From assembly GCA_026399205.1 (NCBI GenBank), contig JAPLRL010000045.1:62001-126000 (forward strand): DNA of 64,000 bases, written 5' to 3'. Position 1 is the first letter of the stretch; the number at the start of each line of letters is the position of its first letter. The DNA is from Gammaproteobacteria bacterium (GTDB lineage Bacteria > Pseudomonadota > Gammaproteobacteria > Legionellales > Legionellaceae). The notes below the pieces were generated by a model. That model was not told where the DNA came from and ran no database searches. It worked only from the letters and a program-made list of their open reading frames with translations. The position numbers and the translations under genes were made by a program. Positions 43,985-54,365 of this stretch are shown here, piece by piece.

Positions 43985-45325
43985 ATGAAAAAACCTTTTT
44001 ATCTTGTCGCGGGGCTTGGGCAAACAGGCTATTCTGTCGCGAGATACTTACATAAAAAACAACTGCCTTTTGTGGTCTTCGATACAAGAAAACACCTTGA
44101 ACAACTCACTGATTTTAGTCTGACTTTCCCGGGCGTAGAAGTCTTTCTCGGTGATTTTCCTTCTTCACTCTATAGCAAGGTCACCCAAGTGATTGCAAGC
44201 CCCGGCCTCTCACTAGAAGAACCTTTTCTTGAACAAGCAAAGCGTCATGGTATCCCCATTATCGGTGATATTGAGTGCTTTGCTCAGCAAGTCAACGCAC
44301 CTGTTATTGCGATCACCGGAACCAATGGTAAGTCGACCGTCACGACCTTGGTTGGCGAAATGGCAAAAGCTGCAGGGATCCAGGTTGCTGTTGGTGGTAA
44401 CATTGGACGCCCCATCCTCGATTTCTTAGACGATACCATCCATTATGATTTATGGGTGCTTGAGCTCTCTAGTTTTCAACTCGACCTCACCTTTTCATTG
44501 GCACCGCTTGCGGCCACGGTTCTCAATATCACCCCCGATCACCTCGATCGCCACCACACATTAAACAACTATATTCAGGCCAAACACCGCATTTACAATC
44601 ATGCAACGCATTTTTTATACAATCGAGAAGACGAGCAAACTAAACCAACCACCGCGGCGTCCACGACCAGTTTCGGATTAGACACCCCCGCTGACAACCA
44701 ATGGGGCATCATGATGCAACACCAAACCCCTTATCTGGCCTTTGGAAAAGAGCCATTGCTGTCTATCCACTCACTCAAACTGCAAGGCAAACACAATTGG
44801 CAAAATGCTCTTGCCGCCTGCGCGTTAGCCTCTTATGCGAACATTCCTCATCAAGCCATGTGTCAAGTCTTAGAAACATTTTCAGGATTGCCCCATCGAT
44901 GTCAAACCGTGCGACAGCTCAATCAAGTCACCTGGATTAATGACTCCAAAGGAACCAATGTTGGTGCAGCCATTTCCGCAATTGAGGGAATTGGCCCCAC
45001 GCTTTCAGGAAAAATCGTGCTCATTGCCGGAGGTCTCGGGAAGGGTGCTGACTTTAGCCCACTCAACCCTGTGATCAAAAAATTTGTCCGTGAAGTGGTT
45101 TTAATAGGCAAAGATGCGCCGCTGCTTGCTAAAGCATTAGAAACAGCCGCCCCCCTCACCCACGCAGACACCTTTGAAGCGGCCATTACGCTCGCTAAAC
45201 AAGCCGCTGAACCCGGCGATGTAGTGCTCCTCTCTCCAGCTTGTGCCAGCATGGATATGTTTAAAGATTATGTCCATCGCGGAGAGTGCTTTGCTGAGCT
45301 CGTTCATGCGCTTTCTTCATCATGA
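43985..45325 (+). CDS. murD: UDP-MurNAc-L-Ala:D-Glu ligase
   Basis: 446 residues. The N-terminal UDP-binding segment is VAGLGQTGYSVARYL, the ATP loop is GTNGKST (112-118), and LELSSFQLD and NITPDHLDRH are Mur ligase landmarks. INDSKGTNVGA and SPACASMDMFKDYVHRG mark the C-terminal domain. It adds D-Glu to UDP-MurNAc-L-Ala. AAAGGAGTCC gives a good ribosome site just after the palindrome. Its stop overlaps the ftsW start by four bases. Confidence 0.97.
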   Translation: MKKPFYLVAGLGQTGYSVARYLHKKQLPFVVFDTRKHLEQLTDFSLTFPGVEVFLGDFPSSLYSKVTQVIASPGLSLEEPFLEQAKRHGIPIIGDIECFAQQVNAPVIAITGTNGKSTVTTLVGEMAKAAGIQVAVGGNIGRPILDFLDDTIHYDLWVLELSSFQLDLTFSLAPLAATVLNITPDHLDRHHTLNNYIQAKHRIYNHATHFLYNREDEQTKPTTAASTTSFGLDTPADNQWGIMMQHQTPYLAFGKEPLLSIHSLKLQGKHNWQNALAACALASYANIPHQAMCQVLETFSGLPHRCQTVRQLNQVTWINDSKGTNVGAAISAIEGIGPTLSGKIVLIAGGLGKGADFSPLNPVIKKFVREVVLIGKDAPLLAKALETAAPLTHADTFEAAITLAKQAAEPGDVVLLSPACASMDMFKDYVHRGECFAELVHALSSS

Positions 45326-46491
45326 CCATGCGCCCGCGCCACTACACACAGCATGGTAGACCCACCAACAAGCCTTTAGCGCTGTATGACAAATGGCTCA
45401 TTAGCGCGGTGTTATGCCTCGTTATCATTGGTCTCATGATGGTTGCCTCGAGCTCCATCACGATTTCTACAAAATTTTATCATCAGCCCTTTCATTTTCT
45501 CATTCGTCAATCTTGTTATTTAGTCATTGGTTTATTTGTGTCATTGATTGTCATGCGGATTGAAATCAGGACCTGGGAAAAAGTCAGCACCCCCCTACTT
45601 CTTATCACCTTATTGCTGTTATTACTGGTGCTGATTCCAGGCGTAGGGAAAAGTGTGAATGGGAGCCGTCGCTGGATCTCTCTTGGCATCGTTAGCATTC
45701 AAACTTCTGAGTTAGCAAAGCTTGCGATGATCCTCTATATTTCCGCCTATTTGGTGAGACAAAAAAAAGCCGTCACCGAACATATTTCTGCCTTCATTCG
45801 ACCGATGATTATTCTAGCGATCGCTTCAGTCCTCTTATTAGCTGAACCCGATTTCGGCGCAACGGTCGTGATGACCGGCACGGTGATGGCTCTTTTTTTT
45901 CTTGCGGGTGTCAAGATTCGCTATTATATCGGCTTATTTTGCATCGTCTGCCTCACGCTTTCACTGCTTGCGCTGTCGTCCCCTTATCGCGTTGCGCGAC
46001 TCACGACCTTTTTAAACCCGTGGGCTGATCAATTTAATAGCGGTTACCAGCTCACACAATCGCTGATTGCCTTTGGTCGTGGCGGATGGGTAGGAACAGG
46101 ATTGGGTGAAGGGGTGCAAAAATTATTTTATTTACCCGAAGCGCATACTGATTTTCTCTTTGCAGTCATTGCAGAAGAAGCGGGTTTAGTTGGCGCCTTA
46201 TTCATTATTGGATTATATGGCATCCTCATTACACGCGGATTCATGATTGGCTTTACGGCCTACCGTCAAGAAAAACTCTTTTCAGCCTATACTGCTTATG
46301 GTTTGACCTTTTGGCTGGGCCTGCAAGCCATTATTAACATCAGTGTCAATACCGGCCTGCTGCCCACCAAAGGCCTCACACTCCCTTTATTGAGCTATGG
46401 GGGAGCCAGTCTTGTCATTAATTGCATTGCTGTCGCGTTATTATTACGCATTGATCACGAGAATCGTTGGCGGGCACTGGGATTAAAGTAA
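45322..46491 (+). CDS. ftsW: SEDS-family septal peptidoglycan polymerase FtsW
   Basis: 389 residues with ten predicted membrane helices. Signatures are VNGSRRWISLG, LLLAEPDFGATVVM (with the catalytic Asp of SEDS enzymes), the long loop region SGYQLTQSLIAFGRGGWVGTG and TGLLPTKGLTLPLLSYGG. It polymerises septal glycan strands with FtsI. It overlaps murD. The next gene is murC after 91 bases, so the usual murG is missing at this spot. Confidence 0.97.
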   Translation: MTMRPRHYTQHGRPTNKPLALYDKWLISAVLCLVIIGLMMVASSSITISTKFYHQPFHFLIRQSCYLVIGLFVSLIVMRIEIRTWEKVSTPLLLITLLLLLLVLIPGVGKSVNGSRRWISLGIVSIQTSELAKLAMILYISAYLVRQKKAVTEHISAFIRPMIILAIASVLLLAEPDFGATVVMTGTVMALFFLAGVKIRYYIGLFCIVCLTLSLLALSSPYRVARLTTFLNPWADQFNSGYQLTQSLIAFGRGGWVGTGLGEGVQKLFYLPEAHTDFLFAVIAEEAGLVGALFIIGLYGILITRGFMIGFTAYRQEKLFSAYTAYGLTFWLGLQAIINISVNTGLLPTKGLTLPLLSYGGASLVINCIAVALLLRIDHENRWRALGLK

Positions 46492-46582
46492 ACAATCCTT
46501 TATAATACTGCGCTGTAAAACTGGAACTTCTCCAAACGACAACTATACTAGTGACTATACAAAACACGCTTAAGGAACCATC

Positions 46583-47992
46583 GTGAAACAACCCACCGCT
46601 TTTTGCTCACCCCGCATGGGTCAAATTAAAAACATCCACTTTATCGGAATCGGGGGGGCGGGCATGTCTGGGATTGCGGAAGTGCTTCACAATGAAGGCT
46701 ATCACGTCACGGGCTCTGACCTATCCGCAAACGCTGTCGTGACGCGTTTGCAATCCTTAGGGATACACATTTGGACCGGACATAAAGCCGAGCATGTCCA
46801 ACAGGCCGATGTGGTGGTGCAATCGACTGCAGTGCAACTTGACAACCCAGAGCTCATAGAAGCAAAAGCACAAGGAATCCCGGTTATTCCTCGGGCCGCC
46901 ATGTTAGCCGAACTCATGCGTTTTAAGCACGGCATCGCGGTTGCAGGAACCCATGGTAAAACCACAACAACCAGTTTAGTTAGCCACTTACTGGCAGAAG
47001 GGGGATTAGACCCTAGCTATGTGATTGGTGGAAAACTTAACAATACAGGCAACAATGCCCAGCTAGGAAAAACCCCTTATTTCGTTGCTGAAGCCGATGA
47101 AAGTGATGCCTCTTTTTTATTTTTAAAACCCATGATGGCGATTGTCACCAATATTGATGCCGACCATATGAGTACGTATAGCCATAATTTTGAACATCTT
47201 AAACAAACGTTTGTTGAGTTTTTACATCATCTTCCTTTTTATGGGCTCGCCGTACTTTGCGCTGATGATAAAAACATTCAAAGTATTCTGCCTAAAATAG
47301 AAAGACCGATTCGTACGTATGGTTTTACCGAAACCGCGCTGTATCGAGCAACCGACTGGACACAAAAAGAATTACATAGTCATTTTACGGTTCACCGCCC
47401 AGCGCCGCATGCATCCTTACACATTGATTTTCCATGGCCGGGTCGACACAATGTTCAAAATGCGCTCGCAGCCATTGCCATCGCAACAGAGTTAGGGGTC
47501 AGCGATAAAGCCATTTGCAACGGGCTTCTCACCTTCAAAGGGGTTGGGCGGCGTTTTCAACTATTGGGAACCTGTCAGTTTTCGCATGGCGCTGCGTTAG
47601 TGATTGATGATTACGGGCACCATCCCCAAGAAATCACTGCGACCATCGATGCATTTCGACACGTCTGGCCAAATCGTCGATTACTCCATGTATTTCAACC
47701 CCATCGATTTTCGCGGACACGCGATCTCCTCCCTGAATTTGTACAAGCGCTTACTTTGGCTGATGAGCTGCTATTATTAGATATTTATTCAGCTGGCGAA
47801 TCCCCTATTTCCGGGATTGATAGCCCGACCTTAGTTGGAATGATCAAAAAACAGCATCCCCATGTGCGCTTAGTCACCGCCGAAGATTTACAAGCACAGT
47901 TAAATACCTTGGTGACCGATGGTTGCGCTATTTTAATGCAAGGGGCGGGGAGTGTGGGGCAAATGGCACAAGCGTTTGTCTATGATAAATAA
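46583..47992 (+). CDS. murC: UDP-N-acetylmuramate--L-alanine ligase
   Basis: 469 residues from GTG 46583 with AAGGA upstream. The N-terminal motif is HFIGIGGAGMSGIAEVL, the ATP loop is GTHGKTT (122-128), and EADESDASF, DDYGHHPQE and FQPHRFSRT are MurC hallmarks. It attaches L-Ala to UDP-MurNAc. A TATAAT (46502-46507) lies in the 91-base gap after ftsW and may belong to a local promoter. It precedes murB by 12 bases. Confidence 0.97.
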   Translation: MKQPTAFCSPRMGQIKNIHFIGIGGAGMSGIAEVLHNEGYHVTGSDLSANAVVTRLQSLGIHIWTGHKAEHVQQADVVVQSTAVQLDNPELIEAKAQGIPVIPRAAMLAELMRFKHGIAVAGTHGKTTTTSLVSHLLAEGGLDPSYVIGGKLNNTGNNAQLGKTPYFVAEADESDASFLFLKPMMAIVTNIDADHMSTYSHNFEHLKQTFVEFLHHLPFYGLAVLCADDKNIQSILPKIERPIRTYGFTETALYRATDWTQKELHSHFTVHRPAPHASLHIDFPWPGRHNVQNALAAIAIATELGVSDKAICNGLLTFKGVGRRFQLLGTCQFSHGAALVIDDYGHHPQEITATIDAFRHVWPNRRLLHVFQPHRFSRTRDLLPEFVQALTLADELLLLDIYSAGESPISGIDSPTLVGMIKKQHPHVRLVTAEDLQAQLNTLVTDGCAILMQGAGSVGQMAQAFVYDK

Positions 47993-48004
47993 AGAGGGCC
48001 TTTC

Positions 48005-48901
48005 ATGACACACGCCGATCATTTACAAGGGACCCTGCTCGAAAACGAGCCCTTATCCCATTACACTACCTGGCGTGTAGGTGGTGGCGCCAACCAGTTA
48101 TACAAACCACACGACATTGCTGATTTGGCTCGATTTCTTAAGCAGTTGCCTGCACAAGAACCCATTTTATTCTTAGGCCTAGGCAGTAATTCATTAATTC
48201 GAGATACCGGTTTTCCGGGAACCGTGATCGTCACGCAAGGCCATTTAAACACCATGGCGCTTTGCAATCCGCATACCGTGCGTGTTGAGGCAGGCGTATC
48301 TTGTGCCACCATGGCCCGTTTCTGTGCGCGTCAGAACCTCGCTGATGCAGAGTTTTGGGCAGGTATCCCTGGAACCATGGGGGGGGCTTTGCGGATGAAT
48401 GCCGGATGTTACAATGGTGAAACCTGGCAACATGTGATAGAGGTTGAAACCATCACTCGTAACGGAGAACGCTGCGTGCGCTCCCCTGATTCATTCCGGG
48501 TCAGCTATCGACATGTAGAAGGCCTTGCAACCGATGAATGGTTCACCGCCGCTACATTCCAACTACCGAGCGGCGAAAAAAGCAATTGCTTACAAACGAT
48601 TAAAACCTTATTAGAAAGGCGCGCCAGCACTCAACCGACAAGTGAGTATAACTGCGGATCCGTGTTTCGTAATCCGCCAGGTTTATTTGCAGCCCAACTC
48701 ATTGAAGAGTGTGGTCTCAAAGGGGCGACGATAGGCCATGCGAAAGTCTCCTCAAAACATGCCAATTTTATTATTAATGAACAAGGCTTGGCCTCAGCAC
48801 AAGACATCGAGTCCCTCATTCAACTCGTTCAAGACACCGTGCATCAGAAAAAAACAATTCAATTAACTCGGGAAATACATATCATTGGAGATCCTAAATG
48901 A
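48005..48901 (+). CDS. murB: UDP-N-acetylenolpyruvoylglucosamine reductase
   Basis: 298 residues of type I MurB. The FAD-binding domain has TTWRVGGGA, LGLGSNSLI, AGIPGTMGGALRMNAGCYNGE and SYRHVEG. The catalytic Ser is in YNCGSVFRNP, and EECGLKG and SSKHANFIIN follow. It reduces the enolpyruvyl group to give UDP-MurNAc. A G8 tract at 48379-48386 encodes Met-Gly-Gly in the FAD region. The stop overlaps the ddl start as ATGA. Confidence 0.97.
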   Translation: MTHADHLQGTLLENEPLSHYTTWRVGGGANQLYKPHDIADLARFLKQLPAQEPILFLGLGSNSLIRDTGFPGTVIVTQGHLNTMALCNPHTVRVEAGVSCATMARFCARQNLADAEFWAGIPGTMGGALRMNAGCYNGETWQHVIEVETITRNGERCVRSPDSFRVSYRHVEGLATDEWFTAATFQLPSGEKSNCLQTIKTLLERRASTQPTSEYNCGSVFRNPPGLFAAQLIEECGLKGATIGHAKVSSKHANFIINEQGLASAQDIESLIQLVQDTVHQKKTIQLTREIHIIGDPK

Positions 48902-49992
48902 CTTCAAAACTAAACGTAGCAGTTCTCTATGGTGGCCCCTCCGGTGAACATGAAGTGTCTTTACGCTCGGCAGCCTCTGTTTTAACTCACTTAAATAAAG
49001 ACAACTATCACCTGTTTCCCATTGGCATCGATAAATCAGGCGCTTGTTTTTACAATCCCATTGAAACGCTTCTCCCCTGTGAAGCGAGTATTCCAGTACA
49101 AACACCGCACTCAACCCCCCTATCAGGTCTACTCATCAACGGCCGGTTTGTGATGGACGTCGATGTGGTTTTCCCTGTTGTCCATGGCCCGCTTCTCGAG
49201 GATGGGGCCCTTCAAGGCATTTTAGAGCTTGCGCAAGTGGCTTATGTGGGTAGCAATGTCCTGAGCGCTGCTGTATGCATGGATAAAGACATCTCACGAC
49301 GACTCACCCGATTAGAGGGCATTCAGTCTGCCCAATATCAGACGCTGTCTATTCACAACAGCCCTGCAGAAACAAAAGAGCGAGGCATGCGCATCCTCCA
49401 AGAATTTGGACTCCCCGTTTTTGTCAAACCTTGCTGTATGGGATCAAGCGTGGGCATTCATAAAGTCTCAGAACCCTCAATGCTCAACGCAGCCATCACA
49501 GATGCCTTGCGTTTCGATGAGACCATTTTAATCGAGCAAGCTGTTCAAGGGCTAGAAATCGAAGTGGCGGTTTTAGAAAATATCGATCCTCATCTCCCCC
49601 CATTGGTCAGCGTTCCTGGCGAGTTAAAAATCTCACATCCTGATGGCTTTTATTCTTATCACGCCAAATATATCGATTCTGATTTAACTGAGCTCTGTGT
49701 TCCTGCTGATTTACCCGCCACACTGATCGATGAGCTCAGCCACACTGCTGCACATATTTTTACATTACTGAAATGTAAGGGTATGGCAAGAATTGATTTT
49801 TTCGTCAATGTAGACACCCATACCCTTTATTTTAATGAGGCCAACACCCTCCCTGGGTTTACTTCAATCAGCATGTACCCCCGTCTCTGGCAAGCAAGTG
49901 GCTTACCTTATGACAAATTATTAGATAAACTCATTGCATTGGCTTGCATGACGCAACAAAATAAGCAAAAAAGAATAAGAGACTACCAATAA
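48898..49992 (+). CDS. ddl: D-alanine--D-alanine ligase
   Basis: 364 residues, a long form like E. coli DdlA. GGPSGEHEVSLRSA opens the ATP-grasp N-terminus. DGALQGILELAQVAYVGS, VKPCCMGSSVGIHKV, ARIDFFVN and FNEANTLPGFTSISMYP cover substrate and metal sites. It supplies D-Ala-D-Ala to MurF. It overlaps murB by four bases and is followed by ftsQ after nine. Confidence 0.96.
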   Translation: MTSKLNVAVLYGGPSGEHEVSLRSAASVLTHLNKDNYHLFPIGIDKSGACFYNPIETLLPCEASIPVQTPHSTPLSGLLINGRFVMDVDVVFPVVHGPLLEDGALQGILELAQVAYVGSNVLSAAVCMDKDISRRLTRLEGIQSAQYQTLSIHNSPAETKERGMRILQEFGLPVFVKPCCMGSSVGIHKVSEPSMLNAAITDALRFDETILIEQAVQGLEIEVAVLENIDPHLPPLVSVPGELKISHPDGFYSYHAKYIDSDLTELCVPADLPATLIDELSHTAAHIFTLLKCKGMARIDFFVNVDTHTLYFNEANTLPGFTSISMYPRLWQASGLPYDKLLDKLIALACMTQQNKQKRIRDYQ

Positions 49993-50001
49993 GGGAGTAC
50001 A

Positions 50002-50739
50002 ATGAATTTTGAAGAAGGCTCTCGGTTAAAGCGCACCCTGATAGTCTTATCTCTGGTAACCCTATCTTGCCTTCTATTTGCCCGTTTAGTGTATTTATAT
50101 TTGAGTGACACCAACCGCTTTCCAATTAACACCATCAAAGTGGCTGCCAACTATCAACACATTACTCGTACACAAATTGAGTCTATTCTGTCACAGTATC
50201 ACAGCCAAAGTTTTTACACCTTACCGGTTCACCAGCTTTATCACCAACTCATCACCATGAGTTGGGTCGCACAAGTCGATATTGAACGCCTGTTTCCAGA
50301 TACGATTAAAATCACTTTAAAAGAAAAACAACCCATTGCCATTTGGAATGATGCAATTTTAACCGATCAAGGCGATAGTGTAACTGAATCAGCCTCAACC
50401 GCCGAGTATCCCGCGCTACCACGCTTAGTTGGCGCCCCTCAAGACGCTAAACTCATGTTAACCATGTACCAAAAGATGAGTGCCATGCTTGCTTTCAACC
50501 AATTACAAATCAAGATCCTTGAGCGACGCGAAAACCATGCCTGGGAGATCACGCTCACAAACGGCACCCGACTCAAACTCGGGAAAGTTGATACACTAGA
50601 GCGACTCGAGCGGTTTAGCAGGGCCTACCGCTTACTATCTGACAAGCCCGGACAACTCGTCTACGTTGATTTACGATATCCCAAAGGAATGGCCGTCAAA
50701 TGGCAGCCCCTGATATCGTCATCCGGACAAGATGGATGA
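50002..50739 (+). CDS. ftsQ: cell-division protein FtsQ
   Basis: 245 residues: a short cytosolic N-terminus, one membrane helix (~12-32) and a periplasmic POTRA domain (FPINTIKVAANYQHITRTQI, through to IKITLKEKQPIAIW). The beta domain ends LVYVDLRYPKGMAVKW, which is typical of FtsQ. It links early and late divisome proteins (FtsB/FtsL). GGGAG lies before the ATG. The gap to ftsA (106 bases) holds a candidate promoter. Confidence 0.93.
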   Translation: MNFEEGSRLKRTLIVLSLVTLSCLLFARLVYLYLSDTNRFPINTIKVAANYQHITRTQIESILSQYHSQSFYTLPVHQLYHQLITMSWVAQVDIERLFPDTIKITLKEKQPIAIWNDAILTDQGDSVTESASTAEYPALPRLVGAPQDAKLMLTMYQKMSAMLAFNQLQIKILERRENHAWEITLTNGTRLKLGKVDTLERLERFSRAYRLLSDKPGQLVYVDLRYPKGMAVKWQPLISSSGQDG

Positions 50740-50766
50740 AAAATAAGTCTTTGACGTAGAAACAGC

Positions 50767-50796
50767 TTGTACATCTCCACAATTTATGTATATAGT
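50767..50796 (+). promoter_or_regulatory. candidate sigma70 promoter for ftsA-ftsZ
   Basis: TTGTAC (50767-50772) and TATAGT (50791-50796) are separated by 18 bases, about 50 bases upstream of the ftsA start. Each matches the consensus in four or five positions. A promoter before ftsA would fit the separate control of ftsAZ seen in other species. Confidence 0.35.
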
Positions 50797-50845
50797 TTCG
50801 CAAACTCCCTTATTTTTGGAAAACTTACTTTATCACGGGACGAGA

Positions 50846-52084
50846 ATGGCAAAAAAAATAGAAAGGAACATTATTGCAGGCCTAGATATTGGCACGTCTA
50901 AAGTGGTCGCGTTGATTGGTGAGATCAAACATGATGGTAGCATTGAAATCATTGGCGTGGGTCGACAGCCTTCTTTTGGATTAAAGCGCGGCGTGGTCGT
51001 CGACATCGACTCGACCGTGAATTCCATTCAGCGCGCCCTTCAAGAAGCCGAGTTAATGGCCGGGTGTGAGGTCAGAACCGCTTATGCAGGCATCGCAGGA
51101 AGCCATATTCGCAGCATGAACTCTCATGGGATTGTGGCCATACGTGACAAAGAAGTCTCCGCAGCGGACGTTGAGCGCGTGATCGAAGCCGCGAAAGCCG
51201 TTGCTATTCCCGCTGATCAAAAAATCCTTCACGTGCTCCCACAAGAGTTCATCATTGATAATCAAGGGTGTATTCGCGAACCCGCCGGGATGGCAGGGGT
51301 TCGTCTTGAGGCACGTGTTCACATCGTGACCAGTGCGGCAAGCTCGTCACAAAACATTATTAAATGCGTGCGGCGTTGTGGATTAGAAGTCACCGATATT
51401 ATTCTCGAGCAACTTGCTTCAAGTCACGCGGTCTTAACCAGTGATGAAAAAGAACTCGGGGTTTGCATCATCGACATTGGCGGAGGCACCACTGACATTG
51501 CCGTTTTCTACGATGGCGCCATTCAACATACCGCCGTTATTCCCATCGCAGGCGATCAGGTAACCAACGACATTGCGTTAGCGCTGCGCACGCCTACAAA
51601 ATCGGCTGAGGCGATTAAAGTTCAACATGGCTTTGCCTTACCCGAGCATGCCAGCACTACCGACCTCATTGAAGTCCTCAGTGTCAACGAGCGACCTGGC
51701 CGAAAAATATCAACCAATGCCTTGGCCGAAGTCATTTGCGCGCGCTATGAAGAACTATTTTATATGGTGCGCAACGAACTCCAGCGCGGGGGTTTTCAAG
51801 AGCGCATTGGCGCAGGGATTGTCATCACAGGAGGAGGCTCGCGGTTAAACGGCATCATCGAACTTGCTGAGCTTTGCTTTAAAACACCTGTCCGACATGG
51901 GGTTGCACATCAAATCAATGGTTTACCCGAGGTCGTCAACGATCCATCGTTAGCGACTGGTGTTGGATTATTGTTACATGGCTATAAACAACAATATGAA
52001 TCAACTTATCATCTACCAGGAAGCGATGGAGAACGCCCAAGCGCATGGCAGAAAGTGAAAGAATGGTTTCAAGGAAATTTTTAG
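50846..52084 (+). CDS. ftsA: cell-division protein FtsA
   Basis: 412 residues from ATG 50846 (MAKKIERNIIAGLDIGTSKV); the open frame reaches upstream to 50786 but lacks FtsA-like sequence there. The actin-fold motifs are GLDIGTSKVVALIGE, IDIGGGTTDIAVF and GIVITGGGSRLNGI. The C-terminus WQKVKEWFQGNF is the amphipathic membrane-targeting helix. It tethers FtsZ and recruits the late divisome. It is followed by ftsZ after 30 bases. Confidence 0.97.
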   Translation: MAKKIERNIIAGLDIGTSKVVALIGEIKHDGSIEIIGVGRQPSFGLKRGVVVDIDSTVNSIQRALQEAELMAGCEVRTAYAGIAGSHIRSMNSHGIVAIRDKEVSAADVERVIEAAKAVAIPADQKILHVLPQEFIIDNQGCIREPAGMAGVRLEARVHIVTSAASSSQNIIKCVRRCGLEVTDIILEQLASSHAVLTSDEKELGVCIIDIGGGTTDIAVFYDGAIQHTAVIPIAGDQVTNDIALALRTPTKSAEAIKVQHGFALPEHASTTDLIEVLSVNERPGRKISTNALAEVICARYEELFYMVRNELQRGGFQERIGAGIVITGGGSRLNGIIELAELCFKTPVRHGVAHQINGLPEVVNDPSLATGVGLLLHGYKQQYESTYHLPGSDGERPSAWQKVKEWFQGNF

Positions 52085-52114
52085 ACGCTCACCAGAGCTA
52101 AAGGGGTTAATATT

Positions 52115-53311
52115 ATGTTTGAACTCATCGAGACTTCAGAACAAAAAAATGCAGTGATCAAAGTCATTGGAGTAGGGGGTGGGGGTGGTAATGCAGTTGA
52201 GCATATGCTTGCTGAAAACATTGATGGCGTTGAGTTTTATTGCGCCAACACCGATGCACAGGCATTGCGGAATTCTCAAGCAAAAAATTTAATTCAATTG
52301 GGTGAAGCGCTCACCAAAGGCCTCGGCGCGGGTGCAAACCCGAAAATTGGGCGAGAGTCCGCAGAAGAAGACCGCGATCGAATTCGAGAGATCTTAACCG
52401 GCGCTGACATGATATTTATCACAGCAGGTATGGGCGGAGGCACAGGAACGGGTGCAGCACCCGTCTTTGCGGAAATCGCAAAAGAGCTTGGTATTCTCAC
52501 GGTTGCCGTGGTCACCAAGCCGTTTTCGTTTGAAGGTAAACAGCGCGCATTAGCTGCAGAAGAAGGCATCAAAAATTTATCGACTCAAGTTGATTCACTC
52601 ATTACGATTCCTAACAACAAACTCTTGAGCGTATTAGGAAAGAACATCAGTTTATTAAATGCGTTCAAGGCGGCTAACAACGTGTTACTCGGCGCAGTCA
52701 AAGGCATTTCTGACTTGATTACCCGCCCCGGATTAATTAACGTTGATTTCGCCGACGTCCGAACCGTCATGTCTGAAATGGGGATGGCGATGATGGGCAC
52801 AGGAAGTGCCACCGGCGAGCAGCGCGCGCGACAAGCCGCAGAAGCGGCCATTGCGTCACCCTTACTTGAAGATGTCAATTTTTCTGGTGCCAAAGGTATT
52901 TTGGTAAACATCACCGCAGGCCTCAATATGTCAATTGGTGAGTTTGAAGAAGTGGGCGATGTCGTTAAAACCTTTATTTCAGATGATGCAACAGTGGTCA
53001 TCGGGACCGTTATCGACCCTGATTTAACCGATGAAGTTCGCGTCACCGTGATTGTCACCGGATTAGGTGAAGCACAGTCGCGCTTTAAAACACCACAAAC
53101 AGATCATTCTGGTCGGGCACGCTTAATCGATTCTCATCGCATGGATAGTTCTTTTAACTACCAGCAGCTCGATCGACCTGCAGTCATGCGCAAGCAGCAA
53201 CAAGCGCCCATGACTACAAATAAACCACAACAAGATTCACAACAAGTTCCCGATGTGGATTATTTAGATATTCCCGCCTTTTTAAGACGACAAGAAGAAC
53301 CTGTAGACTAA
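52115..53311 (+). CDS. ftsZ: cell-division GTPase FtsZ
   Basis: 398 residues. The GTP-binding signature GGGTGTG is at 107-113, with [15 protein letters not shown] and ANTDAQAL before it and the T7 loop [11 protein letters not shown] after. A Gln-rich linker (~320-380) leads to the conserved C-terminal peptide [11 protein letters not shown] that binds FtsA and ZipA. It polymerises into the Z ring. A good AAGGGG ribosome site precedes the ATG. Confidence 0.98.
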   Translation: MFELIETSEQKNAVIKVIGVGGGGGNAVEHMLAENIDGVEFYCANTDAQALRNSQAKNLIQLGEALTKGLGAGANPKIGRESAEEDRDRIREILTGADMIFITAGMGGGTGTGAAPVFAEIAKELGILTVAVVTKPFSFEGKQRALAAEEGIKNLSTQVDSLITIPNNKLLSVLGKNISLLNAFKAANNVLLGAVKGISDLITRPGLINVDFADVRTVMSEMGMAMMGTGSATGEQRARQAAEAAIASPLLEDVNFSGAKGILVNITAGLNMSIGEFEEVGDVVKTFISDDATVVIGTVIDPDLTDEVRVTVIVTGLGEAQSRFKTPQTDHSGRARLIDSHRMDSSFNYQQLDRPAVMRKQQQAPMTTNKPQQDSQQVPDVDYLDIPAFLRRQEEPVD

Positions 53312-53386
53312 TTTAATGAATTCTGGTAGAATTTCCGCCTTTTACTAAAGCAGTTTTGATAAGGACATCAAGAAGGTGAAATATCG

Positions 53387-54301
53387 ATGATTCAACAACG
53401 AACCTTGAAAAAAGTCATACAAGCAGCAGGAGTTGGATTGCATTCTGGGGAAACGGTCCTAGTCACCCTAAGACCCGCTCCTGAGAACACCGGTATCATC
53501 TTCAGACGAACTGATCTCGATCCTGTGGTCGAAATACCCGCACTTTATCAATATGTCAGTGACACCATGTTGTGCACAACACTGTGTCATGATGGCGTAA
53601 AAATAGCGACAGTTGAGCATATTATTTCCGCATTGGCAGGCCTTGGCATCGATAACGTCTATATTGATGTCAACGCCTCAGAGATCCCCATCATGGATGG
53701 CAGTGCCGCGCCTTTTGTGTTTCTCATCCAATCTGCCGGGGTTAAAATACAATCTAAACCCAAACGATTTATTCGCATTCGTCAAACGATTCGCATCGAA
53801 GATGGCGATCGCTTTGTGCAGTTTACCCCTCATAATGGCTATAAAATCAAATTCACCATTGATTTTAATCACCCCGTTTTCAACAACAAACCGCAAGCGG
53901 CCACATTCGACTTTTCTGGCACTTCTTATGTTAAAGAGGTCTGCCGAGCAAGAACCTTTGGTTTCTTGGCCGATTATGAAAAATTACGTGAATCAGACTT
54001 AGTCAAAGGCGGCAGCTTAGATAACGCCATTGTGGTTGATCAATACCGTATTTTAAATGAAGACGGCTTGCGCTTTGAAAGTGAATTTGTTTCTCACAAA
54101 GTATTAGACGCCATCGGCGATTTATATTTATTAGGCTCTGGTTTAATCGGCGCATTTGAAGGATATAAATCTGGCCATGAGCTTAACAATCGTCTATTAA
54201 GAAAGCTCATGCTCACAAAAGAAGCCTGGGAATACACCTTATTTGATTCCGCAACCGAAGTAGGCCATCCGGTCTCAAGATTTTACCCCCTAGAAGCCTA
54301 A
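53387..54301 (+). CDS. lpxC: UDP-3-O-acyl-GlcNAc deacetylase
   Basis: 304 residues, the usual length. Zinc ligands lie in VEHIISAL (His) and [15 protein letters not shown] (His and Asp), with [13 protein letters not shown] near the end. It catalyses the committed step of lipid A synthesis and ends the dcw cluster in gammaproteobacteria, as here. Presence implies an LPS-bearing outer membrane. It is separated from ftsZ by 75 bases. Confidence 0.98.
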   Translation: MIQQRTLKKVIQAAGVGLHSGETVLVTLRPAPENTGIIFRRTDLDPVVEIPALYQYVSDTMLCTTLCHDGVKIATVEHIISALAGLGIDNVYIDVNASEIPIMDGSAAPFVFLIQSAGVKIQSKPKRFIRIRQTIRIEDGDRFVQFTPHNGYKIKFTIDFNHPVFNNKPQAATFDFSGTSYVKEVCRARTFGFLADYEKLRESDLVKGGSLDNAIVVDQYRILNEDGLRFESEFVSHKVLDAIGDLYLLGSGLIGAFEGYKSGHELNNRLLRKLMLTKEAWEYTLFDSATEVGHPVSRFYPLEA

Positions 54302-54365
54302 TTTTAATCAGTTAGGTAGATCTTGCTAGCCGATAAGATCCGCACATTTTAATAGGTGCTAACCC

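Noticed and set aside
46492-46582. A shortened or frameshifted murG
   Set aside because: Only 91 bases are available and no MurG-like sequence is seen in any frame.
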